Source: Syntrophomonas sp.
Lineage (GTDB): Bacteria; Bacillota; Syntrophomonadia; Syntrophomonadales; Syntrophomonadaceae
Direction: 5' to 3'
NCBI GenBank assembly: GCA_016841425.1
Contig: JAENZE010000003.1
Coordinates: 1-64,000, forward strand
DNA: 64,000 nt
Shown here: positions 20,421 to 32,723 of the stretch, one piece after another
Numbering within the stretch: the stretch's first letter is position 1
Layout: each line of letters begins with the position of its first letter
Program-made: the position numbers and the translations under genes
The notes under the pieces: model-generated
What the model saw: only the letters and a program-made list of their open reading frames with translations
Databases searched by the model: none
Told to the model about the DNA's origin: nothing

Positions 20421-21044
20421 ATGCCTAAAGTTGCACTGTATGACGTTAGCGGGGCCCAAATTGGAGAGCTAGAATTAAACGATAATATCTTTGGAATAGA
20501 GCCCAATGAGGCTGTATTATATGATTTTGTAAAAATGCAGCTGGCCAATAAACGCGTGGGAACCGCATCGACAAAAACTAGAGCTGAAGTGAGAGGCGGG
20601 GGCAAGAAACCCTGGAGACAAAAAGGAACAGGACGTGCGCGAGTAGGAAGTTCACGCAACCCGGTATGGAAGGGTGGCGGAATTACCTTTGGGCCTAAAC
20701 CCAGAGATTATTCATATAAACTGCCTAAAAAAGTCAGAAGACTAGCCATGAAATCTGCATTGTCCAGTAAGGTGATCGATAACAGCATTGTTGTATTAGA
20801 TCAATTGATGATGGATGAGCCCAAAACTCAAGATTTCATTAGGATTCTGGATTCACTCAACATAGAGAATGGAACCCTGGTAGTTACCGCAGACGGCAGC
20901 ACTAATGTAAGCAAATCAGCTCGGAATATACCAGGTGTTAAGCCGCTCAAGGTAGAGTCTATTAATGTGTATGATTTATTAAAATATGATACCTTGCTCA
21001 TTACTAGGGATGCAGTCGCTAGAATCGAGGAGGTGTTTGCATAA
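20421..21044 (+). CDS. rplD: 50S ribosomal protein L4
   Basis: Lines the exit tunnel and in some bacteria represses the S10 operon. 207 residues with [20 protein letters not shown], the extended loop, and a C-terminal globular domain ending in RIEEVFA. AAGGAGG at 20406-20412 fits the ATG at 20421; the in-frame ATG at 20415 is only two bases away from it. Its stop overlaps the rplW start by one base. Confidence 0.97.
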   Translation: MPKVALYDVSGAQIGELELNDNIFGIEPNEAVLYDFVKMQLANKRVGTASTKTRAEVRGGGKKPWRQKGTGRARVGSSRNPVWKGGGITFGPKPRDYSYKLPKKVRRLAMKSALSSKVIDNSIVVLDQLMMDEPKTQDFIRILDSLNIENGTLVVTADGSTNVSKSARNIPGVKPLKVESINVYDLLKYDTLLITRDAVARIEEVFA

Positions 21045-21331
21045 TGCGAGACTATCGAGACATAATCATAAAGCCGGTAATAACGGAAAAAACTATGAAT
21101 TTACTGGTGGAAAACAAATACACCTTTATCGTAGATAAACGAGCTAACAAGACAGAAATTAAAAACGCCATAGAGAGTATTTTCGATGTTAAGGTAGATA
21201 AGGTATATACCATGAATGTTAAAGGAAAGCCCAAAAGGATGGGGAGATCAGTGGGCCGAACCCCAAATAGGAAGAAAGCTATTGTGGCCCTCAAACCTGG
21301 ACAAAAAATACCACTATTTGAAGGAATATAG
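21044..21331 (+). CDS. rplW: 50S ribosomal protein L23
   Basis: Tunnel-exit protein and docking site of trigger factor and SRP. 95 residues with [37 protein letters not shown] and the loop KGKPKRMGR. Starts within the rplD stop (TAATG), implying translational coupling. Confidence 0.97.
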   Translation: MRDYRDIIIKPVITEKTMNLLVENKYTFIVDKRANKTEIKNAIESIFDVKVDKVYTMNVKGKPKRMGRSVGRTPNRKKAIVALKPGQKIPLFEGI

Positions 21332-21367
21332 GGTCCCGTTGCTCTTGTTTAAGGAGGTAATTATAAG

Positions 21368-22192
21368 ATGGGCATAAAAAAATTCAGGCCTACTACACCG
21401 AGTAGAAGACAAATGACAGTAATGACTTTTGAGGAAATAACCAAAACTAAACCGGAAAAAAGTCTTACCCAGCCTTTGAAAAAAACCGGCGGACGTAACA
21501 GTAAAGGCCGTCTTACAGTAAGGCATATTGGTGGTCGTCACAAACGCTTATATAGAATTATTGATTTCCAGAGGAGAAAAGATTCTATTCCAGCCAAGGT
21601 AGCGGCTATTGAGTATGATCCTAACCGGTCTGCCAACATAGCCCTCCTGCATTATGCGGATGGGGCTAAAACATATATACTGGCACCCCATGGATTAAAA
21701 GTAGGAGACACAGTAATATCCGGATCCAAAGCTGATATCAAAGTAGGTAATACCCTGCCGCTTAAGGATATTCCAGTAGGTTCCCTGATTCATAATGTAG
21801 AGCTTAGACCTGGAAAAGGTGGTCAGCTGGCCAGGTCGGCAGGGACAGTTGCTCAATTAATGGCCAGAGAAGGTAATTATGCACATGTAAGGCTTCCCTC
21901 CGGTGAGGTAAGACTGGTGCATGTTACCTGCAGAGCTACCATTGGTCAGGTTGGCAACCTGGATTATGAAAATCAAACTATTGGTAAAGCGGGGAGATCA
22001 AGGTGGTTGGGTATAAGGCCAACTGTCAGGGGTTCAGTTATGAATCCAACCGATCATCCTCATGGCGGTGGTGAAGGGCGAGCTCCCATCGGGAGAAAAT
22101 ATCCTGTGTCTCCCTGGGGTAAAATTGCTATCGGCGGCAAAACTCGGAAAAAGAAAGCTTCTGACAAGATGATAGTCAGGAAAAGGAAATAA
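21368..22192 (+). CDS. rplB: 50S ribosomal protein L2
   Basis: Large conserved rRNA-binding protein needed for peptidyl-transferase activity. 274 residues with [18 protein letters not shown] near the N terminus, [12 protein letters not shown], and the conserved C-terminal [18 protein letters not shown] containing the key histidine. AAGGAGG precedes the ATG. Confidence 0.98.
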   Translation: MGIKKFRPTTPSRRQMTVMTFEEITKTKPEKSLTQPLKKTGGRNSKGRLTVRHIGGRHKRLYRIIDFQRRKDSIPAKVAAIEYDPNRSANIALLHYADGAKTYILAPHGLKVGDTVISGSKADIKVGNTLPLKDIPVGSLIHNVELRPGKGGQLARSAGTVAQLMAREGNYAHVRLPSGEVRLVHVTCRATIGQVGNLDYENQTIGKAGRSRWLGIRPTVRGSVMNPTDHPHGGGEGRAPIGRKYPVSPWGKIAIGGKTRKKKASDKMIVRKRK

Positions 22193-22207
22193 AGGAGGTC
22201 TATATAG

Positions 22208-22492
22208 ATGTCAAGGTCATTGAAAAAAGGACCTTATTGCGAAGAAAAGCTGCTCAGCAAAGTGGAAGCTTTGAGTAAATCAGGTCAAAAAACCGTAATT
22301 AAGACATGGTCGAGACGATCTACGATAATGCCGCAAATGATCGGATTCACTTTTGCAGTTCACGATGGTAGAAGACATATACCTGTTTATATAACCGAAG
22401 ACATGGTAGGAATGAAGTTAGGCGAATTTGCACCAACCAGAACCTACCGGGGACATGCAGGAAAGTCTGAAAAATCCAGCAGATCAAGATAG
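22208..22492 (+). CDS. rpsS: 30S ribosomal protein S19
   Basis: Small-subunit head protein contacting S13 and the A-site finger. 94 residues, starting [15 protein letters not shown], with [30 protein letters not shown] split around the core and [13 protein letters not shown] at the end. Fifteen bases after rplB. Confidence 0.98.
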   Translation: MSRSLKKGPYCEEKLLSKVEALSKSGQKTVIKTWSRRSTIMPQMIGFTFAVHDGRRHIPVYITEDMVGMKLGEFAPTRTYRGHAGKSEKSSRSR

Positions 22493-22512
22493 AAAGGAGG
22501 AGCGATAGTAAG

Positions 22513-22854
22513 ATGGAAGCTAAATCAATAGGGCGTTATCTTAGAGTATCTCCTTTTAAAGCTCGTCAGGTGGCGAATCTGGTTCGGGGTAAGGATGCTA
22601 ATGAGGCAGTTGCTATGTTAAAATACACCAATAAGAAGTCAGCTCCCTTAATCGGCAAAATCGTAAAATCTGCTATTGCCAATGCTGAACACAACTATGA
22701 TATGGATGTAGACGAATTATTCGTTGCTGAAATATTTGTTGATGAAGGTCCAATTATGAAGAGAATGAAGCCCAGGGCATACGGCAGGGCAGACGTAAGA
22801 AGGCATAGAACAAGCCATATTACGGTGGTACTAAAAGAAAGGGAGGTTAAATAG
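22513..22854 (+). CDS. rplV: 50S ribosomal protein L22
   Basis: Exit-tunnel protein with a long beta hairpin. 113 residues with [19 protein letters not shown], and the hairpin [30 protein letters not shown] upstream. Its TAG shares one base with the rpsC GTG. Confidence 0.98.
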   Translation: MEAKSIGRYLRVSPFKARQVANLVRGKDANEAVAMLKYTNKKSAPLIGKIVKSAIANAEHNYDMDVDELFVAEIFVDEGPIMKRMKPRAYGRADVRRHRTSHITVVLKEREVK

Positions 22855-23528
22855 TGGGGCAAAAGGTTCATCCTAAGGGCTTTAGAATAGGAATTATCAG
22901 AGACTGGGATTCTAACTGGTATGCAGATCGTGATTATACCGAGCTGCTGCATGAGGACTACCGGATCAGGGCTCATATCAAAGAACGTTTTTATATGGCT
23001 GGGGTGTCCAGAATTCAGATACAGAGAACCGGCAACAAGGTTAGAATTACTATTCATACAGCCAAGCCAGGGATTATTATTGGCCGGGGAGGCACAGAAG
23101 TAGAACAACTGAAGGTTGCTCTGACCAAGATGACCGGTAAAAATATTAATATAAATATTCAGGAAATCAAAAAACCAGAGTTGGATGCTCAAATTGTAGC
23201 TGAAAACATAGCCCAGCAGTTGGAGAAAAGAATTGCATTCCGCAGAGCTATGAAACAGACTGTGGGCAGGACTATGAGAGCCAATGGAGTAGGTATAAAG
23301 GTTGCCATATCAGGCAGGCTGGGTGGAGCTGAAATAGCCAGAACCGAATGGTATTCCGAAGGCAAAGTACCTCTTCACACTCTGCGAGCTGATGTAGATT
23401 ATGGTTTTGCGGAAGCTAATACTACCTATGGCAAAATAGGCATAAAAGTTTGGATCAACCGGGGCGAGATTATGCCTGAAGCAAAACAACGACCAGGTGA
23501 TCATAAAAAGGAGGAGGCAGATAAGTAA
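22854..23528 (+). CDS. rpsC: 30S ribosomal protein S3
   Basis: mRNA-entry protein. 224 residues beginning [23 protein letters not shown] across the start, with the KH motif [13 protein letters not shown] and the C-terminal [16 protein letters not shown] start overlaps the rplV stop by one base, so translation is coupled; the next gene again overlaps by one base. Confidence 0.98.
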   Translation: MGQKVHPKGFRIGIIRDWDSNWYADRDYTELLHEDYRIRAHIKERFYMAGVSRIQIQRTGNKVRITIHTAKPGIIIGRGGTEVEQLKVALTKMTGKNININIQEIKKPELDAQIVAENIAQQLEKRIAFRRAMKQTVGRTMRANGVGIKVAISGRLGGAEIARTEWYSEGKVPLHTLRADVDYGFAEANTTYGKIGIKVWINRGEIMPEAKQRPGDHKKEEADK

Positions 23529-23965
23529 TGCTTACCCCTAAAAGGATTAAATACAGAAAACAACATCGACCAAGAAACCTTTCAGGCAAGGCTAATAAAG
23601 GTAATGAAGTTACTTATGGAGACTTCGCACTTCAGGCTCTTGAACCGGCCTGGGTAACCAACAGGCAGATAGAAGCAGCACGTATTGCTATTAACCGCTA
23701 TATAAAGAGAGGCGGGAAATTATGGATAAAGATATTTCCCGATCGGCCCATCACAGTTAAGCCGGCTGAAACTCGGATGGGGAAAGGAAAAGGATCTCCT
23801 GAGTACTGGATAGCAGTGGTTAAGCCAGGGCGAATCATGTTCGAATTGTCGGGGGTCAGCGAAGAAGTAGCCCGGGAAGCAATGAGATTAGCATCTCATA
23901 AGTTACCAATTAAGTGTAAATTCGTAAAAAGAGAAGAAATAGGTGGTGAGGTTAGTGAAGGCTAG
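23528..23965 (+). CDS. rplP: 50S ribosomal protein L16
   Basis: Protein of the A-site and central protuberance region. 145 residues with [16 protein letters not shown] at the start, [30 protein letters not shown] in the middle and the usual [16 protein letters not shown]. The ATG overlaps the rpsC stop. Confidence 0.98.
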   Translation: MLTPKRIKYRKQHRPRNLSGKANKGNEVTYGDFALQALEPAWVTNRQIEAARIAINRYIKRGGKLWIKIFPDRPITVKPAETRMGKGKGSPEYWIAVVKPGRIMFELSGVSEEVAREAMRLASHKLPIKCKFVKREEIGGEVSEG

Positions 23966-24161
23966 CAATATAAGGGAACTAACCGATGAGGAATTAAAAC
24001 AAAAAGTTTCTAATTATAAAGAAGAACTGTTCAATCTTAGATTTCAGTTGGCCACCGGGCAGCTGGATAATCCCATGAGAATTAGAGATGTCAGAAAGAA
24101 CATTGCTAGATGCAAGACTATATTGCGTGAGAGAGAAATCGCTCAGCATCAGAACGCATAA
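23955..24161 (+). CDS. rpmC: 50S ribosomal protein L29
   Basis: Exit-site protein, 68 residues: [20 protein letters not shown], then [27 protein letters not shown] at 23955 follows GGTGAGG and overlaps the rplP end by 11 bases; the upstream in-frame GTG at 23943 would add MVRL, which L29 proteins lack. Confidence 0.95.
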   Translation: MKASNIRELTDEELKQKVSNYKEELFNLRFQLATGQLDNPMRIRDVRKNIARCKTILREREIAQHQNA

Positions 24162-24174
24162 AGGAGGTCTAAGG

Positions 24175-24444
24175 GTGGCGGAAAAACCTGGTAATAGAAA
24201 GGTTATAATGGGAACAGTTACCAGCAGCAAGATGGATAAAACCATAACGGTTAGTGTTGAAACTGTAAAACAGCATCCACTATACAAAAAGACCATTAAA
24301 ACCAGTAAGAAATATAAGGCGCATGATGAAAACAATGAAGCCGGAGCGGGCGATATTGTAAAGATTATGGAAACCAGGCCCATCAGCAAAGACAAAAGAT
24401 GGAAGCTCATTGAAATTATTCAAAAAGCTAAGACCTTACAGTAA
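24175..24444 (+). CDS. rpsQ: 30S ribosomal protein S17
   Basis: OB-fold rRNA-binding protein. 89 residues from GTG 24175, with [38 protein letters not shown] and [25 protein letters not shown] at 24161-24167 sets the start; the open frame upstream lies inside rpmC and is not S17-like. Confidence 0.97.
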   Translation: MAEKPGNRKVIMGTVTSSKMDKTITVSVETVKQHPLYKKTIKTSKKYKAHDENNEAGAGDIVKIMETRPISKDKRWKLIEIIQKAKTLQ

Positions 24445-24475
24445 ATGTGGAGGGCACTAGAAGGGAGGAAAAGCA

Positions 24476-24844
24476 GTGATTCAGCAAGAGACAATGCTCC
24501 AGGTTGGCGATAATACAGGCGCCAAGAAAGTGCTTTGTATCAAGGTTCTGGGTGGCTCCACAAGAAAGTACGCAACTGTTGGAGATATAATAGTGGTAGC
24601 GGTAAAAGAAGCGGCGCCAGGTGGAGTTGTCAAAAAGGGTGACGTAGTAAAGGCTGTAGTAGTAAGGACCAAGAAAGAAATAAGACGCAAAGATGGTTCA
24701 TATATAGCTTTCTCTGAAAATGCTGCCGTGATTATAGATGACAACCAGAATCCGAAAGGTACTCGAATATTTGGACCCGTTGCCAGGGAATTAAGGGAAA
24801 AGAACTTCATGAAGATCGTATCTCTAGCTCCTGAGGTTCTATAA
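24476..24844 (+). CDS. rplN: 50S ribosomal protein L14
   Basis: Subunit-interface protein and RsfS target. 122 residues: [56 protein letters not shown] start at 24476 with GGGAGG upstream. First gene of the spc group. Confidence 0.98.
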   Translation: MIQQETMLQVGDNTGAKKVLCIKVLGGSTRKYATVGDIIVVAVKEAAPGGVVKKGDVVKAVVVRTKKEIRRKDGSYIAFSENAAVIIDDNQNPKGTRIFGPVARELREKNFMKIVSLAPEVL

Positions 24845-24861
24845 ACGAGGAGGTGTTTCAG

Positions 24862-25173
24862 GTGCATGTAAAAAAAGGTGATATTGTTATAGTAACCAGC
24901 GGCAAAGATAAAGGGAAAAAAGGTAAAATCCTGAGGTCATTGCCGGACCAAGATAAAATAGTAATAGAAGGCATAAACAAGATGAAAAAACATCAAAAAC
25001 CCAGTCGCGCTATCCCTCAGGGAGGAATATTGCAGATAGAAGCACCCATCAGCATAGCCAATGTTATGTATTTATGCAAAAAGTGCAATAAACCCACCCG
25101 GCTGGGCAGTAAGGTGTTGGATAACAATGAAAAAGTTAGAGTCTGCAAAAGATGCGGAGAAATAGCAGACTAG
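24862..25173 (+). CDS. rplX: 50S ribosomal protein L24
   Basis: Assembly initiator near the exit tunnel. 103 residues with the KOW motif [21 protein letters not shown]. The C-terminal part carries two CxxC pairs (CKKC and CKRC), so this L24 is a zinc-ribbon form. GTG at 24862 fits GAGGAGGTG at 24847-24855; the ATG-like upstream frame at 24853 lies in the Shine-Dalgarno. Confidence 0.96.
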   Translation: MHVKKGDIVIVTSGKDKGKKGKILRSLPDQDKIVIEGINKMKKHQKPSRAIPQGGILQIEAPISIANVMYLCKKCNKPTRLGSKVLDNNEKVRVCKRCGEIAD

Positions 25174-25199
25174 CAAATCTAGGAAAGGAGGCCAGTAGA

Positions 25200-25736
25200 A
25201 TGGCCAGGCTGCACGACCTATACAAGCAAGACATAGTTCCTAGGTTGATGGAGAGATTTAATTATAAAAACGTAATGCAGGCTCCTAAAGTAGATAGAGT
25301 GGTTATCAATATAGGAGTTGGAGAAGCGATACAGAATTCTAAAGCACTTGATGGTGCAGTAAATGATTTATCAACCATAGCAGGACAAAAACCGGTAATT
25401 ACTAAAGCAAAGAAATCCATAGCAGGCTTTAAGCTTAGAGAGGGAATGCCCATTGGGTGTAAGGTTACTTTACGGGGCGAAAGAATGTATGAATTCTTGG
25501 ATCGCTTAATCAATCTTTCCCTACCCCGAGTACGAGATTTTAGAGGTGTATCCCCCCAGGCTTTTGACGGTAGAGGAAACTACTCCCTGGGTATCAAGGA
25601 ACAAACCATTTTCCCCGAGATAGACTATGACAAGATCGATAAAATAAGGGGACTAGAAGTAGTAATAGTCACCACGGCCAAGACGGACGAAGAAGGAAGG
25701 GAACTACTAAAAGGCTTAGGAATGCCATTTAGATAG
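25200..25736 (+). CDS. rplE: 50S ribosomal protein L5
   Basis: 5S rRNA-binding protein contacting the P-site tRNA. 178 residues with [45 protein letters not shown] and [29 protein letters not shown] fits the ATG at 25200; the open frame upstream overlaps rplX. Confidence 0.98.
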   Translation: MARLHDLYKQDIVPRLMERFNYKNVMQAPKVDRVVINIGVGEAIQNSKALDGAVNDLSTIAGQKPVITKAKKSIAGFKLREGMPIGCKVTLRGERMYEFLDRLINLSLPRVRDFRGVSPQAFDGRGNYSLGIKEQTIFPEIDYDKIDKIRGLEVVIVTTAKTDEEGRELLKGLGMPFR

Positions 25737-25751
25737 GAGGTAAATTATCAG

Positions 25752-25937
25752 ATGGCTAAGAAGGCTATGATTGCAAAACAGAAAAGGGAACCGCGATTTA
25801 AGGTTCGTCATTATAACAGATGTAAGATATGCGGACGGCCCAGAGCCTATATGCGTAAATTTGGCATGTGCAGAATATGTTTCAGGGAACTAGCTCATAA
25901 GGGTGAACTCCCTGGAGTTACCAAGTCGAGTTGGTAA
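25752..25937 (+). CDS. rpsN: 30S ribosomal protein S14, zinc-binding type Z
   Basis: 61-residue S14 of the short type with two CxxC motifs (CKIC and CRIC) around a zinc site, ending GVTKSSW. AGGAGG precedes the ATG. Type Z is typical for Gram-positives and anaerobes. Confidence 0.97.
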   Translation: MAKKAMIAKQKREPRFKVRHYNRCKICGRPRAYMRKFGMCRICFRELAHKGELPGVTKSSW

Positions 25938-25962
25938 GCTTAGAATAAAGGAGGTTAAGGAT

Positions 25963-26361
25963 ATGGTCATGACTGATCCAGTAGCTGATTTCCTGACCAG
26001 AATCAGGAACGGTAATATGGTCATGCATGAGACCGTTGAAGCACCCTCATCTAGAATAAAGGTTTCGATAGCTGAAATTATGAAAGAAGAAGGGTACATC
26101 AAGGATTATGAATATATCCAGGACGGTAAGCAGGGGATCATAAGAGTATATCTCAAATACGGCCCTAACAAAGAGAAGGTCATTACCGGAATCAAGAGAA
26201 TTAGTAAACCCGGTTTGAGAGTATATGTCAAGAAAGACGAAATACCCAAAGTATTAGGAGGGCTTGGAACTGCAGTTATTTCAACCTCCAAAGGATTAAT
26301 GACCGACAAAAGTGCACGTAAGACTGGACTTGGCGGAGAAGTAATATGTTATATCTGGTAG
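25963..26361 (+). CDS. rpsH: 30S ribosomal protein S8
   Basis: Central-domain 16S rRNA-binding protein. 132 residues: [33 protein letters not shown], and [12 protein letters not shown]-type core written here as [25 protein letters not shown] at 25949-25954 fits the ATG at 25963. Confidence 0.97.
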   Translation: MVMTDPVADFLTRIRNGNMVMHETVEAPSSRIKVSIAEIMKEEGYIKDYEYIQDGKQGIIRVYLKYGPNKEKVITGIKRISKPGLRVYVKKDEIPKVLGGLGTAVISTSKGLMTDKSARKTGLGGEVICYIW

Positions 26362-26377
26362 CAAAGGAGGGGTGAAC

Positions 26378-26917
26378 TTGTCTAGAATAGGAAGAAAGCC
26401 TATTACTCTACCTAAAGGGGTAGAAGTCAAAATAGATGATAATATAGTCATAGTAAAAGGCCCCCGCGGTGAATTGACTCAGCGGATACCTGCAGATATT
26501 AGTTTGAACATAAGTGATGACGAAATACTAGTGACCAGGCCCAGTGATGCTAAAAAGCATCGGGCGTATCACGGTCTGAGCCGTGCTCTAGTGGCCAATA
26601 TGGTAGAAGGTGTTACCAATGGTTTTGAGAGAAAACTGGAATTGGTCGGAGTTGGATACAGAGCGCAAATGCAGGGCAGCAAACTTATGCTTACTGTTGG
26701 TTATTCCCATCCAATACTGATTGATGCCCCAGAAGGTATCGAGTTCGAGGTGCCTGCAGTGACCAGGATAACTGTTAAAGGAATTGATAAACAGCTAGTG
26801 GGAAATACTGCAGCGCATATTCGTGCAATAAGAAAACCGGAGCCTTATAAAGGTAAAGGCATAAAGTATGAAAATGAAGTCATCAGACGCAAGGCTGGTA
26901 AATCAGGCATCAAATAA
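26378..26917 (+). CDS. rplF: 50S ribosomal protein L6
   Basis: Binds near the sarcin-ricin loop. 179 residues with [36 protein letters not shown] and the C-terminal [24 protein letters not shown]. The start is TTG at 26378 after AAAGGAGGGG; the GTG at 26372 overlaps that site. Confidence 0.97.
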   Translation: MSRIGRKPITLPKGVEVKIDDNIVIVKGPRGELTQRIPADISLNISDDEILVTRPSDAKKHRAYHGLSRALVANMVEGVTNGFERKLELVGVGYRAQMQGSKLMLTVGYSHPILIDAPEGIEFEVPAVTRITVKGIDKQLVGNTAAHIRAIRKPEPYKGKGIKYENEVIRRKAGKSGIK

Positions 26918-26937
26918 CTATGAAAGGAGTGGCCGTA

Positions 26938-27303
26938 TTGTTTAGGAAACCCAGCAGTACATCACTCAGGCAGCGTAAACATAAACGGGTTCGCAAAAAA
27001 GTATCCGGAACTACCCAGGTACCCAGATTATGTGTTTATAAAAGCCTTAACCATATATATGCTCAGATAATCGATGATGAAAAGCGTGTGACTCTGGTAG
27101 CTGCTTCGACGCTGGAAAAAGATTTTCCAGAACTTGAATCCAGGACTAATAAAGAAGCAGCAAAACTGGTAGGCAGCAGAATTGCTGAGAAAGCGAAGGA
27201 AAAAGGCATCATGCAGGTGGTATTTGATCGCAGTGGATACAAATATCACGGTTGTGTAGCTTCCCTGGCTGACGCTGCAAGAGAAAAAGGGCTACAATTC
27301 TAA
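26938..27303 (+). CDS. rplR: 50S ribosomal protein L18
   Basis: 5S rRNA-binding protein. 121 residues with [34 protein letters not shown] and [33 protein letters not shown] at 26923-26929 fits TTG at 26938. Confidence 0.97.
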   Translation: MFRKPSSTSLRQRKHKRVRKKVSGTTQVPRLCVYKSLNHIYAQIIDDEKRVTLVAASTLEKDFPELESRTNKEAAKLVGSRIAEKAKEKGIMQVVFDRSGYKYHGCVASLADAAREKGLQF

Positions 27304-27332
27304 TGCAGGATCCACGAGTAAGGAGGGAAACG

Positions 27333-27836
27333 ATGAACGACAGAGATCAGGCTGCTCCGGAATTAATTGAAAAGATTGTAAACATCAGAAGAGTTGCCAA
27401 AGTTGTAAAGGGTGGCCGCAGGTTTAGCTTCAGCGCCCAAGTGGTAGTCGGCGATGGAGCCGGTAAAGTAGGCACCGGAAAAGGGAAAGCCAATGAAGTA
27501 CCGGAAGCCATAAGAAAAGCTGTTGAGAATGCTAAAAAGAATATGATAGATGTCCCATTAATTGATGAAAGAACTATTCCCCACGAGATTACTGGTCGGT
27601 TTGGAGCTGGCAGAGTATTTCTGAAACCTGCTTCTGCTGGTACAGGTGTTATAGCAGGCGGACCAGTACGTGCAGTTTTAGAAGCAGCGGGGATTAAGGA
27701 TATTCTGACTAAATCACTGGGATCCTCTAATTCAAATAATATGGTTCATGCCACTATGGAAGGGCTGAAAAGTTTGAAAAAAGCGGACCAGGTTGCTAAA
27801 TTAAGGGGCAAGAGCATAGACGAGTTAATTAATTGA
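27333..27836 (+). CDS. rpsE: 30S ribosomal protein S5
   Basis: Decoding-fidelity protein. 167 residues with [40 protein letters not shown] and [26 protein letters not shown] fits the ATG at 27333; the ATG at 27303 overlapping rplR has no ribosome-binding site. Confidence 0.97.
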   Translation: MNDRDQAAPELIEKIVNIRRVAKVVKGGRRFSFSAQVVVGDGAGKVGTGKGKANEVPEAIRKAVENAKKNMIDVPLIDERTIPHEITGRFGAGRVFLKPASAGTGVIAGGPVRAVLEAAGIKDILTKSLGSSNSNNMVHATMEGLKSLKKADQVAKLRGKSIDELIN

Positions 27837-27849
27837 GGAGGGATATGAC

Positions 27850-28035
27850 TTGGCTAAGCAGATTAAAATTACCTGGACCAAAAGTTATATCGGCTGCCCC
27901 AAAACCCAAAGATCTACGATAAAAAGCTTGGGATTAAGGAAATTGCAGCATAGCGTTATTAAAGAAGATTGTCCGGAAATTAGAGGACAAGTGGGCAAAG
28001 TACAACATCTCGTTACTGTAGAAGAGATAGATTAA
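27850..28035 (+). CDS. rpmD: 50S ribosomal protein L30
   Basis: 61-residue L30: [20 protein letters not shown] then [10 protein letters not shown], ending [17 protein letters not shown] start at 27850 with GAGGAGGG upstream. Between rpsE and rplO as expected. Confidence 0.96.
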   Translation: MAKQIKITWTKSYIGCPKTQRSTIKSLGLRKLQHSVIKEDCPEIRGQVGKVQHLVTVEEID

Positions 28036-28052
28036 ATCAAGGAGGTTTTATT

Positions 28053-28495
28053 GTGAAACTTGAAGAGTTAAAATCTCCACCAGGCAGTACCAGGCGCATC
28101 AAAAGAGTTGGGCGCGGTATGGGTTCCGGGCATGGGAAAACATCGACCCGGGGACATAAAGGCCAGAAGTCAAGATCTGGTGGTGGAATAAGACCTGGTT
28201 TTGAAGGCGGTCAAATGCCGTTACAAAGGAGAATACCAAAAAGAGGTTTTACTAATATATTTAAGACAGACTATGCCATCGTAAATGTACGGGATCTAAA
28301 TGTATTTGAAGACGGCACCATAATTACTCCAGAAATGTTAGTAGATCAGGGTATAATTAAAAAGCTGGAAAAGGGTGGACTAAAAGTACTGGGCGATGGA
28401 GAACTCAAGAAGAAACTTATAGTAAAAGCTAACAAAATAAGCAAACAAGCAGCACAAAAAATCGCGGACCTGGGTGGCGAGATAGAGGTGATTTA

Positions 28496-28496
<1 letters not shown>
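28053..28496 (+). CDS. rplO: 50S ribosomal protein L15
   Basis: Late assembly protein. 147 residues with the glycine- and arginine-rich N terminus ([40 protein letters not shown]) and the C-terminal domain ending [12 protein letters not shown] start after AAGGAGG. Its stop shares one base with secY. Confidence 0.97.
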
Positions 28497-30420
<1,924 letters not shown>

Positions 30421-30459
30421 GCAGTACAAAAATATAGACTGCAGTCAGCTGATTAGGAT

Positions 30460-30579
30460 ATGATTTTAGGTGCAAGCTTAAAAACATTTAAGGGAGTTCG
30501 AATGAAGAGATCATGTTATATGAAAACCAATAATCATCTTTCGCACCTAGTTATGGGGGTGTCCGAAAATCCGGAATGA
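30460..30579 (+). CDS. possible 39-residue peptide in place of map
   Basis: An open frame of 39 codons (MILGASLKTFKGVR, then a second in-frame ATG at 30502 preceded by AAGGGAG) lies in the 148-base gap where map is expected. It overlaps the start region of the following KOW gene. It has no similarity to methionine aminopeptidase that I can see. It may be a leader peptide or chance. Confidence 0.25.
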   Translation: MILGASLKTFKGVRMKRSCYMKTNNHLSHLVMGVSENPE

Positions 30580-30865
30580 TTTAATAGGCCGAGTAGTTTA
30601 TTCAAAATCGGGTCGCGATAAGGGCAGGTTAATGGTGGTTGTCAGTTTAGTTAACGAGCAATATTGTATGGTGGCAGATGGGGATCTGAGGAAGATCGAG
30701 AAACCCAAAATCAAGAATATTAAACATCTGCAGCTCACCAACATAAAAGCAGATTCTGTTTTAGAATATATATCCAGAGGAGAACTGCCTGAGAATCATG
30801 TAATAAGAAACTACCTTAGTATATTAAAAGGGACTGGAGAAATACAAGGGAAGGAGGGCTGGTAA
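30569..30865 (+). CDS. KOW-domain RNA-binding protein (L14e/L6e/L27e-like)
   Basis: Small KOW protein found before infA in many Firmicutes. The reading frame shows the family pattern GRVVYSKSGRDKGRL, then VVVSLVNEQYCMVADGDLRKIEKP. The first standard start codon is ATG 30632, but it would delete the conserved KOW strand, which is encoded in frame from about 30584. The frame is open back to 30551 with no ATG, GTG or TTG. GGGGGTG at 30555-30561 is well spaced for ATC at 30569, so I propose ATC initiation (98 residues). A sequencing error or a true N-terminal loss are the alternatives. Its stop abuts the infA ATG, so the two are coupled. Exact function unknown. Confidence 0.75.
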   Translation: MRNDLIGRVVYSKSGRDKGRLMVVVSLVNEQYCMVADGDLRKIEKPKIKNIKHLQLTNIKADSVLEYISRGELPENHVIRNYLSILKGTGEIQGKEGW

Positions 30866-31087
30866 ATGGCTAATAAGGACGATGTTATCGAGGTCGAGGG
30901 CAAAGTAATCGAACCGCTGCCGAATGCCATGTTCAGGGTGGAACTAGAAAACGGCCATAAGGTCCTCGCCCATATATCTGGTAAAATGCGAATGAATTTT
31001 ATAAGGATATTACCTGGTGATAGGGTAATGGTAGAATTATCACCATACGATCTCAATCGTGGAAGAATAGTATATCGGTTTAAATAG
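30866..31087 (+). CDS. infA: translation initiation factor IF-1
   Basis: OB-fold factor that binds the ribosomal A site during initiation. 73 residues: [48 protein letters not shown]-type segment seen as [19 protein letters not shown], ending [16 protein letters not shown] lies at the end of the preceding gene. Confidence 0.97.
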   Translation: MANKDDVIEVEGKVIEPLPNAMFRVELENGHKVLAHISGKMRMNFIRILPGDRVMVELSPYDLNRGRIVYRFK

Positions 31088-31131
31088 TTTCTTACCGCAT
31101 AGGCATGTTTATTTAAGGAGGTATTGGAAAA

Positions 31132-31245
31132 TTGAAGGTGAAACCCTCGGTGAAACCAATGTGTGAAAAATGCAAAATAATTAAGCGCAATGGGAAAGTT
31201 ATGGTAATATGTGAAAACCCCAAACACAAGCAAGTTCAGGGCTGA
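31132..31245 (+). CDS. rpmJ: 50S ribosomal protein L36
   Basis: 37-residue L36: [20 protein letters not shown] then [17 protein letters not shown]. It is the zinc form with the C-x2-C, C and H ligands (CEKC, C27, H32). TTG start at 31132, nine bases after AAGGAGGT. Too short to stand out in simple ORF listings. Confidence 0.96.
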   Translation: MKVKPSVKPMCEKCKIIKRNGKVMVICENPKHKQVQG

Positions 31246-31265
31246 TTAACGGGAGGTGAATGATT

Positions 31266-31634
31266 ATGGCAAGAATAGCAGGTGTTGATTTACCCAGGGA
31301 CAAAAGGATTGAAGTTTCTTTAACATATATTTATGGTTTAGGAAGATCGTCAGCCAAGGCAATATTGGCAGTTACTGGTATAAATCCCGATACCAGGGTG
31401 AAAGATTTGACAGAGGAAGAAGTATCAAAATTAAGGGAAGTAATAGAAAAACAGTATCAGGTCGAAGGAGATCTTCGCAGACAGATCAGTATGGATATCA
31501 AGAGACTGATGGATTTAGGTTGCTATAGAGGTCTGCGTCATCGTCGTGGTTTACCAGTACGTGGTCAAAAAACCAAGACTAATGCTCGTACTAGAAAAGG
31601 ACCTAAACGTACTGCAGGCGGCAGGAAGAAATAG
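31266..31634 (+). CDS. rpsM: 30S ribosomal protein S13
   Basis: Head protein contacting tRNA and the large subunit. 122 residues with [33 protein letters not shown], and the basic tail [28 protein letters not shown] at 31251-31258 fits ATG 31266, not the ATG at 31260. Confidence 0.97.
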   Translation: MARIAGVDLPRDKRIEVSLTYIYGLGRSSAKAILAVTGINPDTRVKDLTEEEVSKLREVIEKQYQVEGDLRRQISMDIKRLMDLGCYRGLRHRRGLPVRGQKTKTNARTRKGPKRTAGGRKK

Positions 31635-31654
31635 CATATAAGGAGGATAAATGA

Positions 31655-32047
31655 GTGGCACGAAAGACTTCCACAAGAGTTAAACGGCGCGAGAAAAAGA
31701 ATATTGAATCTGGAATTGCTCATATAAAATCTACCTTTAACAATACCATGATTTCTATCACCGATAAAAAGGGCAATGCCATATCCTGGGCCAGTGCAGG
31801 AACGGTTGGGTTTAAGGGTTCAAGAAAAAGCACCCCTTTTGCTGCCCAGGCTGCTGCCGAAAATGCGGCTAGAGCTGCCATGGAACATGGTTTGAAAGAA
31901 GTAGAATGTTATGTAAAAGGACCGGGGGCAGGCCGTGAGGCAGCGATCCGATCCTTACAAGCTGCAGGTCTAGAAGTTAGTGTGATTAAAGATGTCACGC
32001 CTATACCACACAATGGATGTAGACCGCCAAAAAGAAGAAGAGTTTAA
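31655..32047 (+). CDS. rpsK: 30S ribosomal protein S11
   Basis: Platform protein. 130 residues with [40 protein letters not shown] and the C-terminal [21 protein letters not shown] start at 31655 with AAGGAGG; an overlapping ATG at 31651 is out of frame. Confidence 0.97.
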   Translation: MARKTSTRVKRREKKNIESGIAHIKSTFNNTMISITDKKGNAISWASAGTVGFKGSRKSTPFAAQAAAENAARAAMEHGLKEVECYVKGPGAGREAAIRSLQAAGLEVSVIKDVTPIPHNGCRPPKRRRV

Positions 32048-32063
32048 GGAGGTATATGGATAA

Positions 32064-32693
32064 GTGGGAAGATATACTGATTCGGTCTGCCGCCAGTGTC
32101 GTAGAGAAGGAGAAAAACTATTTCTTAAGGGAGACCGCTGTTATTCAGAAAAATGTGCAGTAGAAAGAAAACCATATCCACCCGGCGCAAATGCACGTAA
32201 ACGCAGACAAAAACAGAGTGAGTATGGGCTGCAGCTAAGGGAAAAGCAAAAGACCAGAAAAATCTATGGAGTAATGGAGAAACAGTTCCGCAACTATTTT
32301 AAAAAAGCTGATAGACAGCAAGGTATAACTGGTACTAATCTATTAGTGTTGCTGGAGAGAAGGCTGGACAACATCGTCTATAGATTGGGTTTTGCATCAT
32401 CTCGGGCGGAAGCACGTCAGTTGGTCAACCATGGTCACTTTACAATTAACGGTAAAAAGGCGACCATACCATCTATGCTGGTAAGAGTAGGTGACGTCAT
32501 CCAGGTTAAAGAGAATAGTAAAGAAGCAGTCAAATTTCAGGAGATTAAGGATCAGGCTGCTTACAAAACACCGCCTGAGTGGCTCAGTGTAGATGCAGAA
32601 AATTTGACTGGCAGTGTGCTGGCTTATCCGATCCGGGAGCAGATAGATACCACTGTAAACGAACAGCTTATAATAGAATTGTACTCTAGATAA
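32064..32693 (+). CDS. rpsD: 30S ribosomal protein S4
   Basis: Assembly initiator and operon repressor in some bacteria. 209 residues. The N terminus has cysteines 9, 12, 26 and 31 (CRQC and CYSEKC), the zinc-containing form. The S4 RNA-binding domain is [33 protein letters not shown] start after AAGGAGG. Confidence 0.97.
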   Translation: MGRYTDSVCRQCRREGEKLFLKGDRCYSEKCAVERKPYPPGANARKRRQKQSEYGLQLREKQKTRKIYGVMEKQFRNYFKKADRQQGITGTNLLVLLERRLDNIVYRLGFASSRAEARQLVNHGHFTINGKKATIPSMLVRVGDVIQVKENSKEAVKFQEIKDQAAYKTPPEWLSVDAENLTGSVLAYPIREQIDTTVNEQLIIELYSR

Positions 32694-32723
32694 CACCTCT
32701 AAAATTAAGGAGGGGATAAATAG

